Positions 1 through 5,047 of a stretch of 5,449 nucleotides of DNA are shown here, piece after piece. Under the pieces are notes generated by a model. It made no database searches. It was not told the origin of the DNA and worked only from the letters and a program-made list of their open reading frames with translations. Position 1 is the first letter of the stretch. Each line of letters starts with the position of its first letter. The stretch covers positions 1 to 5,449 of the forward strand of contig JBBAFS010000091.1 of assembly GCA_041655255.1 (NCBI GenBank), given 5' to 3'. This DNA comes from JBBAFS01 sp041655255 (lineage in GTDB: Bacteria; Spirochaetota; Spirochaetia; Sphaerochaetales; Sphaerochaetaceae). Made by a program: the position numbers and the translations under genes.

Positions 1-109
1 CCACGAGGTGAATTTTTTTACCTCTCCCCAATACGAGCTTTGAAAACAGTAATGGGATCTATCGTGGTGTGTACGCCCTATTACAGTGAGGCGAGAAATG
101 TGTGACACA
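1..109. other. Unassigned left flank downstream of metG
   Basis: No gene can be named here. On the plus strand one frame is open from base 1 to a TGA at 103-105 (34 codons, ending ...CTPYYSEARNV), and a second frame is open to a TGA at 41-43. Either could be the C-terminus of a gene convergent with metG, but I recognise neither. The stretch also has pairing potential: CCACGA at 1-6 with TCGTGG at 62-67, GAGGT at 5-9 with ACCTC at 20-24 around a T-run, and CCCA at 27-30 with TGGG at 53-56. It could therefore equally be the end of a structured RNA or simple intergenic DNA. No clear intrinsic terminator for metG is seen. Confidence 0.3.
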
Positions 110-111
110 TT
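97..111. repeat. 15-bp perfect palindrome at the metG stop codon
   Basis: AATGTGT-G-ACACATT is a perfect 7-1-7 inverted repeat. Its right arm overlaps the metG stop codon (TAA on the minus strand, 110-112). As RNA it would form only a short AU-rich hairpin (six pairs, three-base loop) with no following U-run on either strand, so it is a poor terminator. The 7-1-7 geometry is more like a protein-binding dyad. No protein can be assigned. Confidence 0.4.
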
Positions 112-2305
112 AACCAACATCTCCATTTACATATTTTTCTACTGAAAGAAATGAGTCATCTTTCCCAATTTTCTTTCCATCTATTTCAACAAACCCATCT
201 CTAGTCTTAAAAGGGAGTGAGAAAAACAGGTTAGGTTTTAATTGATTGCGAACTTCAGTAGGAATAGTTGTCCCTTCGGGATTTAGCTCTGTTCCCACCT
301 CAAACTGATCGGCAAAAATCACCTCACATGTTGTGTGATGTTCAGCTTCGGGGTCACTAGCAGCAATAAGCATTCCTCGTGACTTCACTCCTCTAAAGTT
401 AGCAGGTTTAAGGTTTTCTACTAATACGATGTTTTTCCCTTTGAGCTCCTCTTCGGTATAAAACGGAACAATACCACTGACAATCGTAGTTGGCTCCTCT
501 TTACCGGTGTCTAAGGTGAGGATGTAGAGGCGATCTCCTTCGGGGTGACGGGCAACGTCTGTGATATTACTCACTTTTAATGTCACTTTGTCTGCAAATA
601 GTTGTGCTATGTTTTCAACCTGGGTCTCATTTTCCACCATGCTGTTCTCCTTTGAATCAAGTTGTTGTGTTCCACTGTAACGTGTTCTCAGTTCATCAAT
701 ACGTGCGTCTTCTAATTTAGTAAACAGATAATCAAACTCACCAAGAGTTGTTAATCCCTCATATACACCTAAAGAGTCCCATCGAGCACCGTCACTTTTG
801 AGGTACGAAAGGAGGTTCCTTGAAGTAAGAGGCATATATGGCTCAATGAGAATGGCAACATCACGAATAAGGTATAACAGAGTCTTTAACAGCGACGCTG
901 CTTGCTCAGGATCTTCAGTTCGCTTTTTCCACGGCTCTCCATCTTGGAAAGCCTTATTACCAATGGATGTTAATTCAAAGACCTGTCTAAAGGCATCTCT
1001 GAGTTCACTTCTTTCTAATAAGCCATCGATGTGTTTCACTTTTTCTCTCACTGCTGAGACGATATTGTCCATCAATGGTGCTTCGGGTACGGTGTTATCA
1101 TAAAAGCGTTTTACAAATGTGAGAGTTCTGTTGACCAAATTAGAGAGATTACCAATGAGTTCTCCATTGACCTTCTCTTGAAAATCACTCCAAGTAAAAA
1201 GGACATCAGATTTCTCTGGTCTGTTATAAAAGAGGTAAAATCGCCACACATCGGCTGGGATACCAGTATCTTTAACATCATTACCAAAGATCCCTACCCC
1301 TTTACTTTTACTGAACTTTCCCCCTTCGTAGTTGAGGTACTCACTGCTACTCATATGGTGAAGCATAGTCCACTTATCACCGGTAGCTAATAAGGTAGAG
1401 GGGAAAATAACTGTATGAAATGGGATGTTGTCTTTTCCGATGAATTGGAATAACTCCACCTCTTCGGGGTTATGCCACCACTTTTCCCACTGATCAGTAA
1501 GTGAAGCTGTTATAGAGATGTACCCAATGGGGGCATCAAACCAAACATAAAATACTTTATCTTCATACCCTTTTTTAGGAACAGGAATTCCCCAATGAAG
1601 ATCTCGGGTAATAGCACGCTCTTTAAGACCATCACGAATCCAAGATCGTGTAGTTTGAATCGCATTTTTTGCCCAAAACCCTTTATCAGAAGCTTCATTC
1701 ATCCACTTTTCTAATAATGGAAGAGCTTTTGGTAAATCGAGATAGAGGTGTTTAGTTTTTTTCAAAATGGGGGTGTTACCACAAATACCACATTTTGGAT
1801 CGATCAGTTCAGTTGGGTCTAATAATGTACCACACTGATCACACTGATCACCTCGAGCGCCTGTAGAACCGCATGAAGGGCAAGTTCCTTCAACAAAGCG
1901 ATCTGCTAAAAAGCGTTTATCGTGTTCACAATAGAGTTGCTCTATTTCAGCTTCATTAATATAGCCCGCTTTATCAACTTCTAAAAAGATTTGTTGAACA
2001 ATCTCTGTTTGTTTTGGATCACTGGTTCGTCCAAAATGGTCAAAGTTAATTTCAAACCACTTATAAATATCTTTGTGAATCACATAGTAGTGATCACACA
2101 ACTCTTTAGGGGTAATCCCCTCTTGAAGAGCTTTAGTTTCGCTTGCTGTTCCATATTCATCAGTTCCACATATATAGAGTGTCTCATACCCTTTTGATCG
2201 ACAAAATCGGGCAAATACATCAGCAGAGAGGACCTGAATTAAGTTTCCCAAGTGAGGAATGTTGTTTACATATGGTAAAGCAGATGTGATTAAACGTTTT
2301 TTCAT
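110..2305 (-). CDS. metG: Methionyl-tRNA synthetase with fused C-terminal tRNA-binding (EMAP/Trbp111) domain
   Basis: Cytoplasmic class I aminoacyl-tRNA synthetase that charges tRNA-Met with methionine using ATP. The 731-residue protein has the Rossmann catalytic core with the HIGH-type motif HLGN (18-21) and the KMSKS-type motif KFSKS (330-334). A zinc insert carries Cys142/145 and Cys155/158, plus a second pair, Cys126-x-x-Asp129 and Cys172/175, that looks like a partly altered second zinc knuckle. The helical anticodon-binding region spans roughly 385-540. A polar linker (about 541-565) leads to an OB-fold tRNA-binding domain (about 566-680; it contains NLKPANFRGVKSRGML) and a further tail of about 50 residues. 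The ATG at 2305 is chosen because the family N-terminus MKKRLITSALPY begins there. An in-frame TTG at 2353 would add 16 unconserved residues, has no ribosome-binding site and lies upstream of the best promoter. There is no Shine-Dalgarno before 2305, unlike every other gene here. Resemblance is strongest to spirochaete enzymes (from memory). Confidence 0.97.
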   Translation of the reverse strand: MKKRLITSALPYVNNIPHLGNLIQVLSADVFARFCRSKGYETLYICGTDEYGTASETKALQEGITPKELCDHYYVIHKDIYKWFEINFDHFGRTSDPKQTEIVQQIFLEVDKAGYINEAEIEQLYCEHDKRFLADRFVEGTCPSCGSTGARGDQCDQCGTLLDPTELIDPKCGICGNTPILKKTKHLYLDLPKALPLLEKWMNEASDKGFWAKNAIQTTRSWIRDGLKERAITRDLHWGIPVPKKGYEDKVFYVWFDAPIGYISITASLTDQWEKWWHNPEEVELFQFIGKDNIPFHTVIFPSTLLATGDKWTMLHHMSSSEYLNYEGGKFSKSKGVGIFGNDVKDTGIPADVWRFYLFYNRPEKSDVLFTWSDFQEKVNGELIGNLSNLVNRTLTFVKRFYDNTVPEAPLMDNIVSAVREKVKHIDGLLERSELRDAFRQVFELTSIGNKAFQDGEPWKKRTEDPEQAASLLKTLLYLIRDVAILIEPYMPLTSRNLLSYLKSDGARWDSLGVYEGLTTLGEFDYLFTKLEDARIDELRTRYSGTQQLDSKENSMVENETQVENIAQLFADKVTLKVSNITDVARHPEGDRLYILTLDTGKEEPTTIVSGIVPFYTEEELKGKNIVLVENLKPANFRGVKSRGMLIAASDPEAEHHTTCEVIFADQFEVGTELNPEGTTIPTEVRNQLKPNLFFSLPFKTRDGFVEIDGKKIGKDDSFLSVEKYVNGDVG
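638..653 (-). promoter_or_regulatory. Possible internal ribosome-binding site and ATG inside metG
   Basis: On the minus strand, AAAGGAG (bases 647-653) is followed after six bases by the in-frame ATG of Met556 (638-640). This sits in the linker just before the tRNA-binding domain. Initiation here would give a 176-residue protein (110-640) consisting of the Trbp111/EMAP-like domain and its tail. Free-standing proteins of this family (Trbp111, CsaA) are known. The motif also encodes Lys-Glu in a polar linker, so it may be coincidental. Confidence 0.4.
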
Positions 2306-2340
2306 GCTGCTACTATACAAAGATAGACTCTTTTTATCAA
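2305..2340 (-). promoter_or_regulatory. metG promoter, predicted leaderless
   Basis: Read on the minus strand, TTGATA (2335-2340) and TATAGT (2312-2317) are separated by exactly 17 bp, each matching five of six bases of the sigma-70 consensus. Counting seven bases from the end of the -10 box puts the start of transcription at 2305, the A of the metG ATG. This agrees with the lack of a Shine-Dalgarno sequence. A weaker upstream alternative (TTGATA 2401-2406, TATAAA 2376-2381, 19-bp spacer) would give a leader of about 64 bases. Confidence 0.6.
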
Positions 2341-2412
2341 TTGGAGGTAACAAGGTTCATTGACGATGGACTCTTTTTATAGCTACATTAGAGAAGACCT
2401 TATCAATTGAGG
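2326..2412. repeat. Imperfect duplication in the metG-hflK spacer
   Basis: The 12-mer GACTCTTTTTAT occurs at 2326-2337 and again at 2369-2380, and TTATCAATTG occurs at 2334-2343 and 2400-2409, in the same order and orientation. In the first copy the two pieces overlap. In the second they are parted by about 20 extra bases, and both copies continue into a GGAGG- or GAGG-type sequence. This looks like an old tandem duplication with an insertion in one copy. The first copy contains the metG -35 box. Confidence 0.6.
2360..2389 (+). promoter_or_regulatory. Candidate hflKC promoter
   Basis: TTGACG (2360-2365) and TACATT (2384-2389) are 18 bp apart. The -35 matches five of six consensus bases and the -10 four of six. 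Transcription would start near 2396, giving a leader of about 30 bases that includes the hflK ribosome-binding site. It is the best plus-strand pair I found in the spacer, but the -10 is weak. Confidence 0.35.
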
Positions 2413-2415
2413 TTG

Positions 2416-2421
2416 AGGAGG
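2416..2421 (+). promoter_or_regulatory. hflK ribosome-binding site
   Basis: AGGAGG ends five bases before the ATG at 2427 and fixes this start. Confidence 0.8.
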
Positions 2422-2426
2422 AATTC

Positions 2427-3407
2427 ATGAGTAATTCGGGCTATAAGCTCAACTTTCCATTACAACTGAGTCCCAAACTCATTCTAACTGCCATTGGAGT
2501 TATCTTCATTATCGCCTTGATTGCAACTAGTTTATATGTTGTTGATCAAAAAGAAGAGGCAGTCATCTTGAGATTTGGGAAGTTCCAGAGTATAGAACAA
2601 GCTGGACTTCAGTTCAAACTTCCATTTGGAATCGACCGAAACTACAATATTCCAACCAAAGTAGTACAAACTATGACCTTTGGTCAGACGAGCCACTCTT
2701 CAAGCGGTAATTCATTGTTTAGCTCCAATATAGCAATGGAGAACGAAGAGGCCGTTATGCTTACTGGAGATTTGAATATTGTGAACGTACAGTGGGTTAT
2801 TCAATACCGAATTGAGGATCCTGCAGCTTGGCTATTTAATGTCGAAGAGCGTGACAAAACAATTCGGGACATCAGTCAAAGTGTGATTAACCAACTTGTA
2901 GGTGATTTACCTATTTTGGGAATCATGTCGAGCAAACGGACCGAAATTGAAGTTGAGTCCCAACAAAAGATGCAAGATACATTTGATTCATACAACTTTG
3001 GTGTTCGTGTCGTTACTGTTAAATTACAGAATATTGTCCCCCCTATTGGAGAAGTTCAAGATGCCTTTGAAGATGTTAACAAAGCAATTCAAGATATGAA
3101 CCGCCTCATTAACGAAGGTAAAGAGAGCTACAACCGAGAGATTCCTCGTGCTCAGGGACAAGCCGCACAAATGATTCAAGTTGCTGAAGGATATGCTGCT
3201 GAGAGGGTAAATAATGCAGAAGGAGATGTATCTCGTTTTAACGCAGTACGTGAAGCGTATGAGTTAAGCAAAGATATCACCCAAAGAAGATTGTATATCG
3301 AAACGATGGAGACAATCTTAAGTGAAACTCCATCAGAGAGTCTCACTCTTATCGATAAACATCTTGAAAACTTCCTTCCCATCAGTGAGTTAGGAGGTGC
3401 ACGATGA
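2427..3407 (+). CDS. hflK: HflK, SPFH/band-7 membrane protein of the HflKC complex
   Basis: HflK is a bitopic inner-membrane protein. With HflC it forms a large SPFH complex that surrounds and modulates the FtsH AAA+ protease in the bacteria studied. The 326-residue product has a short polar N-terminus, one membrane segment (about 18-39), then the SPFH domain starting at DQKEEAVILRFGK (40-52). HflK hallmarks are MLTGDLNIVNVQWVIQYRI (111-129), a DP..WLFNV segment, and the later PP..EVQDAFEDVNKAIQD (205-223). A helical, coiled-coil-prone part follows, with the typical QAAQMIQVAEGYAAERVNNA (245-264). It is shorter than E. coli HflK (419 residues), lacking the Gly-rich N-terminal extension and long tail. 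A Ser/Asn-rich stretch (about 87-103) sits where loops vary. It overlaps hflC by four bases, so the two should be made together. Confidence 0.94.
   Translation: MSNSGYKLNFPLQLSPKLILTAIGVIFIIALIATSLYVVDQKEEAVILRFGKFQSIEQAGLQFKLPFGIDRNYNIPTKVVQTMTFGQTSHSSSGNSLFSSNIAMENEEAVMLTGDLNIVNVQWVIQYRIEDPAAWLFNVEERDKTIRDISQSVINQLVGDLPILGIMSSKRTEIEVESQQKMQDTFDSYNFGVRVVTVKLQNIVPPIGEVQDAFEDVNKAIQDMNRLINEGKESYNREIPRAQGQAAQMIQVAEGYAAERVNNAEGDVSRFNAVREAYELSKDITQRRLYIETMETILSETPSESLTLIDKHLENFLPISELGGAR
3392..3397 (+). promoter_or_regulatory. hflC ribosome-binding site
   Basis: AGGAGG, six bases before the hflC ATG, lies within the last codons of hflK. With the ATGA overlap it supports coupled translation. Confidence 0.8.
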
Positions 3408-4381
3408 AAAAATTTACAACTACAATAGTTATACTTGTTGTCCTCATTGTGGTATTTCTCCTGTTAGGACCATTTTTCATCCTTCAGGAAGGGGAATTAG
3501 CAGTTGTTACTCGATTTGGTAAAATTGTGAATACCCATATGGATGCAGGATTGAAAATTAAGGTACCTTTGGTAGATACAGTTGTAAAATACCCTAAGAA
3601 AATTATGAGCTGGGATGGCGAAGCGCAACGAATACCGACCAAAGAGAACCAATTCATTTGGGTCGATACCACTGCACGATGGAGAATTAACGATCCAAAT
3701 CTGTTTTATCAATCGGTGAACACAGTTCCTTATGCGATTATGAGATTAAATGATGTTATCGATTCAACCATCAGAACCGTTATTAGTGAACACTATCTGA
3801 ATGAAGCTGTCCGTAATACAAATAAAATCAATGAGATTAGTATTGAAGAACAGGTTCAAAGTGTTGAAAGTTTAGAAGATGCTGAGCAATTAAGAAACCT
3901 CACTCGTACCGACACACAACAAGAATCAATTCTTATTGGTCGTGAAGGGTTGAGTCATCAGATGCGTCAAATTGCATCATCCTTTACCAAAGAGTTTGGT
4001 ATTGAAGTGATCGATATCGTTGTTCGCCAAATTCGTTACAGTAGTGACCTCACCCAAAGTGTCTATCAACGGATGATTAAAGAGCGTAACCAAATTGCTG
4101 AAGCATACCGCTCATACGGTGAAGGACAACAAAATAGATGGGTTGGTAAAACTGAAAACGATAAAAAGAATATCCTTAGTCAGGCATACGCAAAAAGTGA
4201 AGAAATCAAAGGTATTGCCGATGCACGAGCAACACAGCTCTATGCAGATGCATATGAAGCAGATCCCGAGTTCTTTAACCTGTGGAGAACTTTAGAGTCG
4301 TATAGAAAGACGATGCCTCATCTGAATAAAATTTTCTCAACAGATATGAGTTACTTTGATATCTTATATGGAGAGAGATAA
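3404..4381 (+). CDS. hflC: HflC, SPFH/band-7 partner of HflK
   Basis: Partner of HflK in the membrane complex that modulates FtsH. The protein has 325 residues, close to E. coli HflC (334). It has an N-terminal membrane segment (about 8-27), then an SPFH domain opening with LQEGELAVVTRFGK (27-40) and GLKIKVPLVDTV (49-60). A variable, Glu/Gln-rich insert (about 140-180) occupies a position where E. coli HflC also has a loop. The family-typical RMIKERNQIAEAYRSYGEG (223-241) leads into a long helix. The C-terminal signature is IKGIADARATQLYADAY (268-284), DPEFF, then LESYR. In E. coli-like members the long helix is richer in acidic and Ala residues; here it reads RWVGKTENDKK, a mild divergence. 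The start is fixed by the AGGAGG and by the ATGA overlap with the hflK stop. An intrinsic terminator follows 36 bases after the stop. Confidence 0.94.
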   Translation: MKKFTTTIVILVVLIVVFLLLGPFFILQEGELAVVTRFGKIVNTHMDAGLKIKVPLVDTVVKYPKKIMSWDGEAQRIPTKENQFIWVDTTARWRINDPNLFYQSVNTVPYAIMRLNDVIDSTIRTVISEHYLNEAVRNTNKINEISIEEQVQSVESLEDAEQLRNLTRTDTQQESILIGREGLSHQMRQIASSFTKEFGIEVIDIVVRQIRYSSDLTQSVYQRMIKERNQIAEAYRSYGEGQQNRWVGKTENDKKNILSQAYAKSEEIKGIADARATQLYADAYEADPEFFNLWRTLESYRKTMPHLNKIFSTDMSYFDILYGER

Positions 4382-4415
4382 AAGATTGATATCACCAGAT
4401 GATACAAACTAACTT

Positions 4416-4871
4416 TTAGGGTCGATAACGCCAGTTATTGGCCCTTTTCTTTTGAGCACATGAGGGACATAACCCTTTAATTTCAATATCTACTTCCTCA
4501 ATCTCATACTCCTCCCCTATTTCAACCGAAGGAAATGCGACGTGATGGAGATCTTCTACACTCTTACACGATGTACAAAGGAAATGGATATGCTCTTGGG
4601 TATTGGCATCGTAACGAAGTTCATGCTTATCGATGGTAATTCTTTTTATAGCATTCTTGTCACTTAACAAATTAAGAACATTATATACAGTTGTCTTGGA
4701 AATAGAGGACATATGGTTTTTCAATCCCTCATAAATTTCTTCTGCTGAGGGATGAACGGGATTTTCAACTAAATAGCGTAACACAGCAACTCTATGGTTA
4801 AGTGGGCGTACACCACAAGAGGCTAAATACTCTTTTTCTTCTCCAGGAGTTAGAAAAGGTAAACGGGTCAT
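4416..4871 (-). CDS. perR: Fur-family metalloregulator, PerR type
   Basis: Predicted cytoplasmic DNA-binding repressor of the Fur superfamily, most likely a peroxide sensor. Its 151 residues comprise an N-terminal winged helix (about 12-88; recognition segment SKTTVYNVL, 58-66) and a C-terminal dimerisation domain. The structural zinc site is complete: Cys99/Cys102 and Cys135/Cys138. Aligned by eye with B. subtilis PerR (His37, Asp85, His91, His93, Asp104), all five regulatory-metal ligands are present as His40, Asp88, His94, His96 and Asp107. Aspartate rather than glutamate at the last position favours PerR over Fur. Fur, Zur or another paralogue cannot be fully excluded. The start is supported by AAAAGGAG (4879-4886) seven bases upstream. 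The last dozen codons (KKRANNWRYRP and the stop) double as the hflKC terminator. The gene is convergent with hflC and divergent from argG. Confidence 0.85.
   Translation of the reverse strand: MTRLPFLTPGEEKEYLASCGVRPLNHRVAVLRYLVENPVHPSAEEIYEGLKNHMSSISKTTVYNVLNLLSDKNAIKRITIDKHELRYDANTQEHIHFLCTSCKSVEDLHHVAFPSVEIGEEYEIEEVDIEIKGLCPSCAQKKRANNWRYRP
4418..4453 (+). terminator. Intrinsic terminator of the hflKC operon
   Basis: A 12-bp stem pairs 4418-4429 with 4434-4445. It has AGGG/CCCT at the base, two G-U wobbles, and ATAAC/GTTAT at the top closing on the loop GCCA. It is followed directly by TTTTCTTTT (final T of the stem included). This is a textbook rho-independent terminator for plus-strand transcription. 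On the minus strand the hairpin is followed by AAAAG, so it does not terminate perR. It lies entirely within the coding sequence of perR and its stop codon. Confidence 0.88.
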
Positions 4872-4878
4872 GATGATA

Positions 4879-4886
4879 CTCCTTTT
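4879..4886 (-). promoter_or_regulatory. perR ribosome-binding site
   Basis: AAAAGGAG on the minus strand, seven bases before the ATG at 4871, confirms that start. Confidence 0.75.
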
Positions 4887-4899
4887 ATTAATTCACCAT

Positions 4900-4927
4900 A
4901 GTGTAATGGATTATTGAGACCTGTCAA
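4900..4927 (-). promoter_or_regulatory. perR promoter
   Basis: On the minus strand a perfect -35 TTGACA (4922-4927) is 16 bp from TACACT (4900-4905), a four-of-six -10. Transcription would begin near 4893, giving a leader of about 22 bases with the ribosome-binding site. Two small dyads lie on it: TAAT-GG-ATTA (4904-4913) between the boxes and CAACTAGTTG (4925-4934) over the -35. Confidence 0.55.
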
Positions 4928-4934
4928 CTAGTTG
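4925..4934. repeat. 10-bp palindrome over the perR -35 box
   Basis: CAACTAGTTG is a perfect palindrome sharing three bases with the TTGACA -35 hexamer of the perR promoter. It could be part of an operator, but a 10-bp palindrome can also arise by chance in AT-rich DNA. Confidence 0.3.
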
Positions 4935-4954
4935 CGATAAGACAATAACAATAC

Positions 4955-4970
4955 ATGCATAATTATACAT
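4955..4970. promoter_or_regulatory. Candidate ARG box 1 (ArgR/AhrC operator) upstream of argG
   Basis: ATGCATAATTATACAT is a 16-bp palindrome with seven of eight pairs. Its core TGCAT-AATT-ATACA differs from the ARG-box pattern TGAAT-NNNN-ATTCA at only one base per half-site. Being upstream of an arginine-biosynthesis gene makes an ArgR-type repressor the natural candidate. It is centred inside a larger inverted repeat, AATAACAA (4944-4951) and TTGTTATT (4976-4983). No argR gene is in the window. Confidence 0.45.
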
Positions 4971-4975
4971 AAGAC

Positions 4976-5004
4976 TTGTTATTATTGGCTGATTATGCAA
5001 TATT
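4976..5004 (+). promoter_or_regulatory. Candidate argG promoter
   Basis: TTGTTA (4976-4981) is followed after 17 bp by AATATT (4999-5004), with TGC immediately before it as in an extended -10. Each hexamer matches four or five consensus bases. The start would be near 5011, giving a leader of about 37 bases. The two ARG-box candidates flank or overlap it, one just upstream of the -35 and one on the -10. Confidence 0.35.
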
Positions 5005-5010
5005 TATTCA
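4997..5010. promoter_or_regulatory. Candidate ARG box 2
   Basis: GCAATATTTATTCA matches eight of the ten fixed positions of TGAAT-NNNN-ATTCA: the right half is perfect and the left half has three of five. Its centre is 41 bp from that of box 1, about four helical turns, so a hexameric ArgR could bind both on one face. It overlaps the putative argG -10. Confidence 0.35.
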
Positions 5011-5019
5011 CAAATATTG
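4998..5019. repeat. Perfect 8-bp inverted repeat before argG
   Basis: CAATATTT (4998-5005) and AAATATTG (5012-5019) are perfect inverted copies around ATTCAC. The repeat covers the expected -10 and transcription start of argG. It could be an operator competing with ARG box 2, or a weak hairpin. Confidence 0.5.
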
Positions 5020-5034
5020 GAATTTATTCTACAT

Positions 5035-5040
5035 GAGAGG
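5035..5040 (+). promoter_or_regulatory. argG ribosome-binding site
   Basis: GAGAGG lies seven bases before the ATG at 5048. An in-frame ATG at 5033 would place the Shine-Dalgarno inside the coding sequence, so it is less likely. Confidence 0.65.
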
Positions 5041-5047
5041 AAAGAAT

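Noticed and set aside
798..1103. Plus-strand open frames inside metG (also 1178-1390 and 1991-2197)
   Set aside because: They lie antisense to a complete, well-conserved metG and show no ribosome-binding site or recognisable protein features.
2306..2353. Longer metG start at TTG 2353 adding 16 residues
   Set aside because: There is no ribosome-binding site, the extra residues do not look like the family N-terminus, and the best promoter lies inside this stretch, so the TTG would not be on that transcript.
2360..2410. Plus-strand mini-ORF (TTG 2360 or ATG 2366, 14-16 codons, ending TGA 2408-2410) before hflK, possibly a leader peptide
   Set aside because: The GGAGG at 2343-2347 is too far upstream (12-18 bases). 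If the candidate hflKC promoter is right, the start codon is not transcribed.
3140..3400. Minus-strand and alternative-frame open frames inside hflK and hflC
   Set aside because: They are shadows of the two conserved SPFH genes, with no start signals and no protein-like character.
4389..4405. Weak hairpin (ATATCA...TGATAC) as a minus-strand terminator for perR
   Set aside because: It has only five to six AT-rich pairs, and CAATCTTTTA follows rather than a solid T-run. It may contribute but is not convincing.
4955..4970. The AT-rich palindrome read as a Per box (TTATAAT-N-ATTATAA)
   Set aside because: One half-site fits in either orientation but the other matches only about two or three of seven bases. 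The ARG-box pattern fits both halves and the neighbouring gene.
5033..5047. Upstream in-frame ATG for argG at 5033
   Set aside because: It would put the GAGAGG Shine-Dalgarno inside the coding region and add MRGKN before the family start. The ATG at 5048 has proper spacing.
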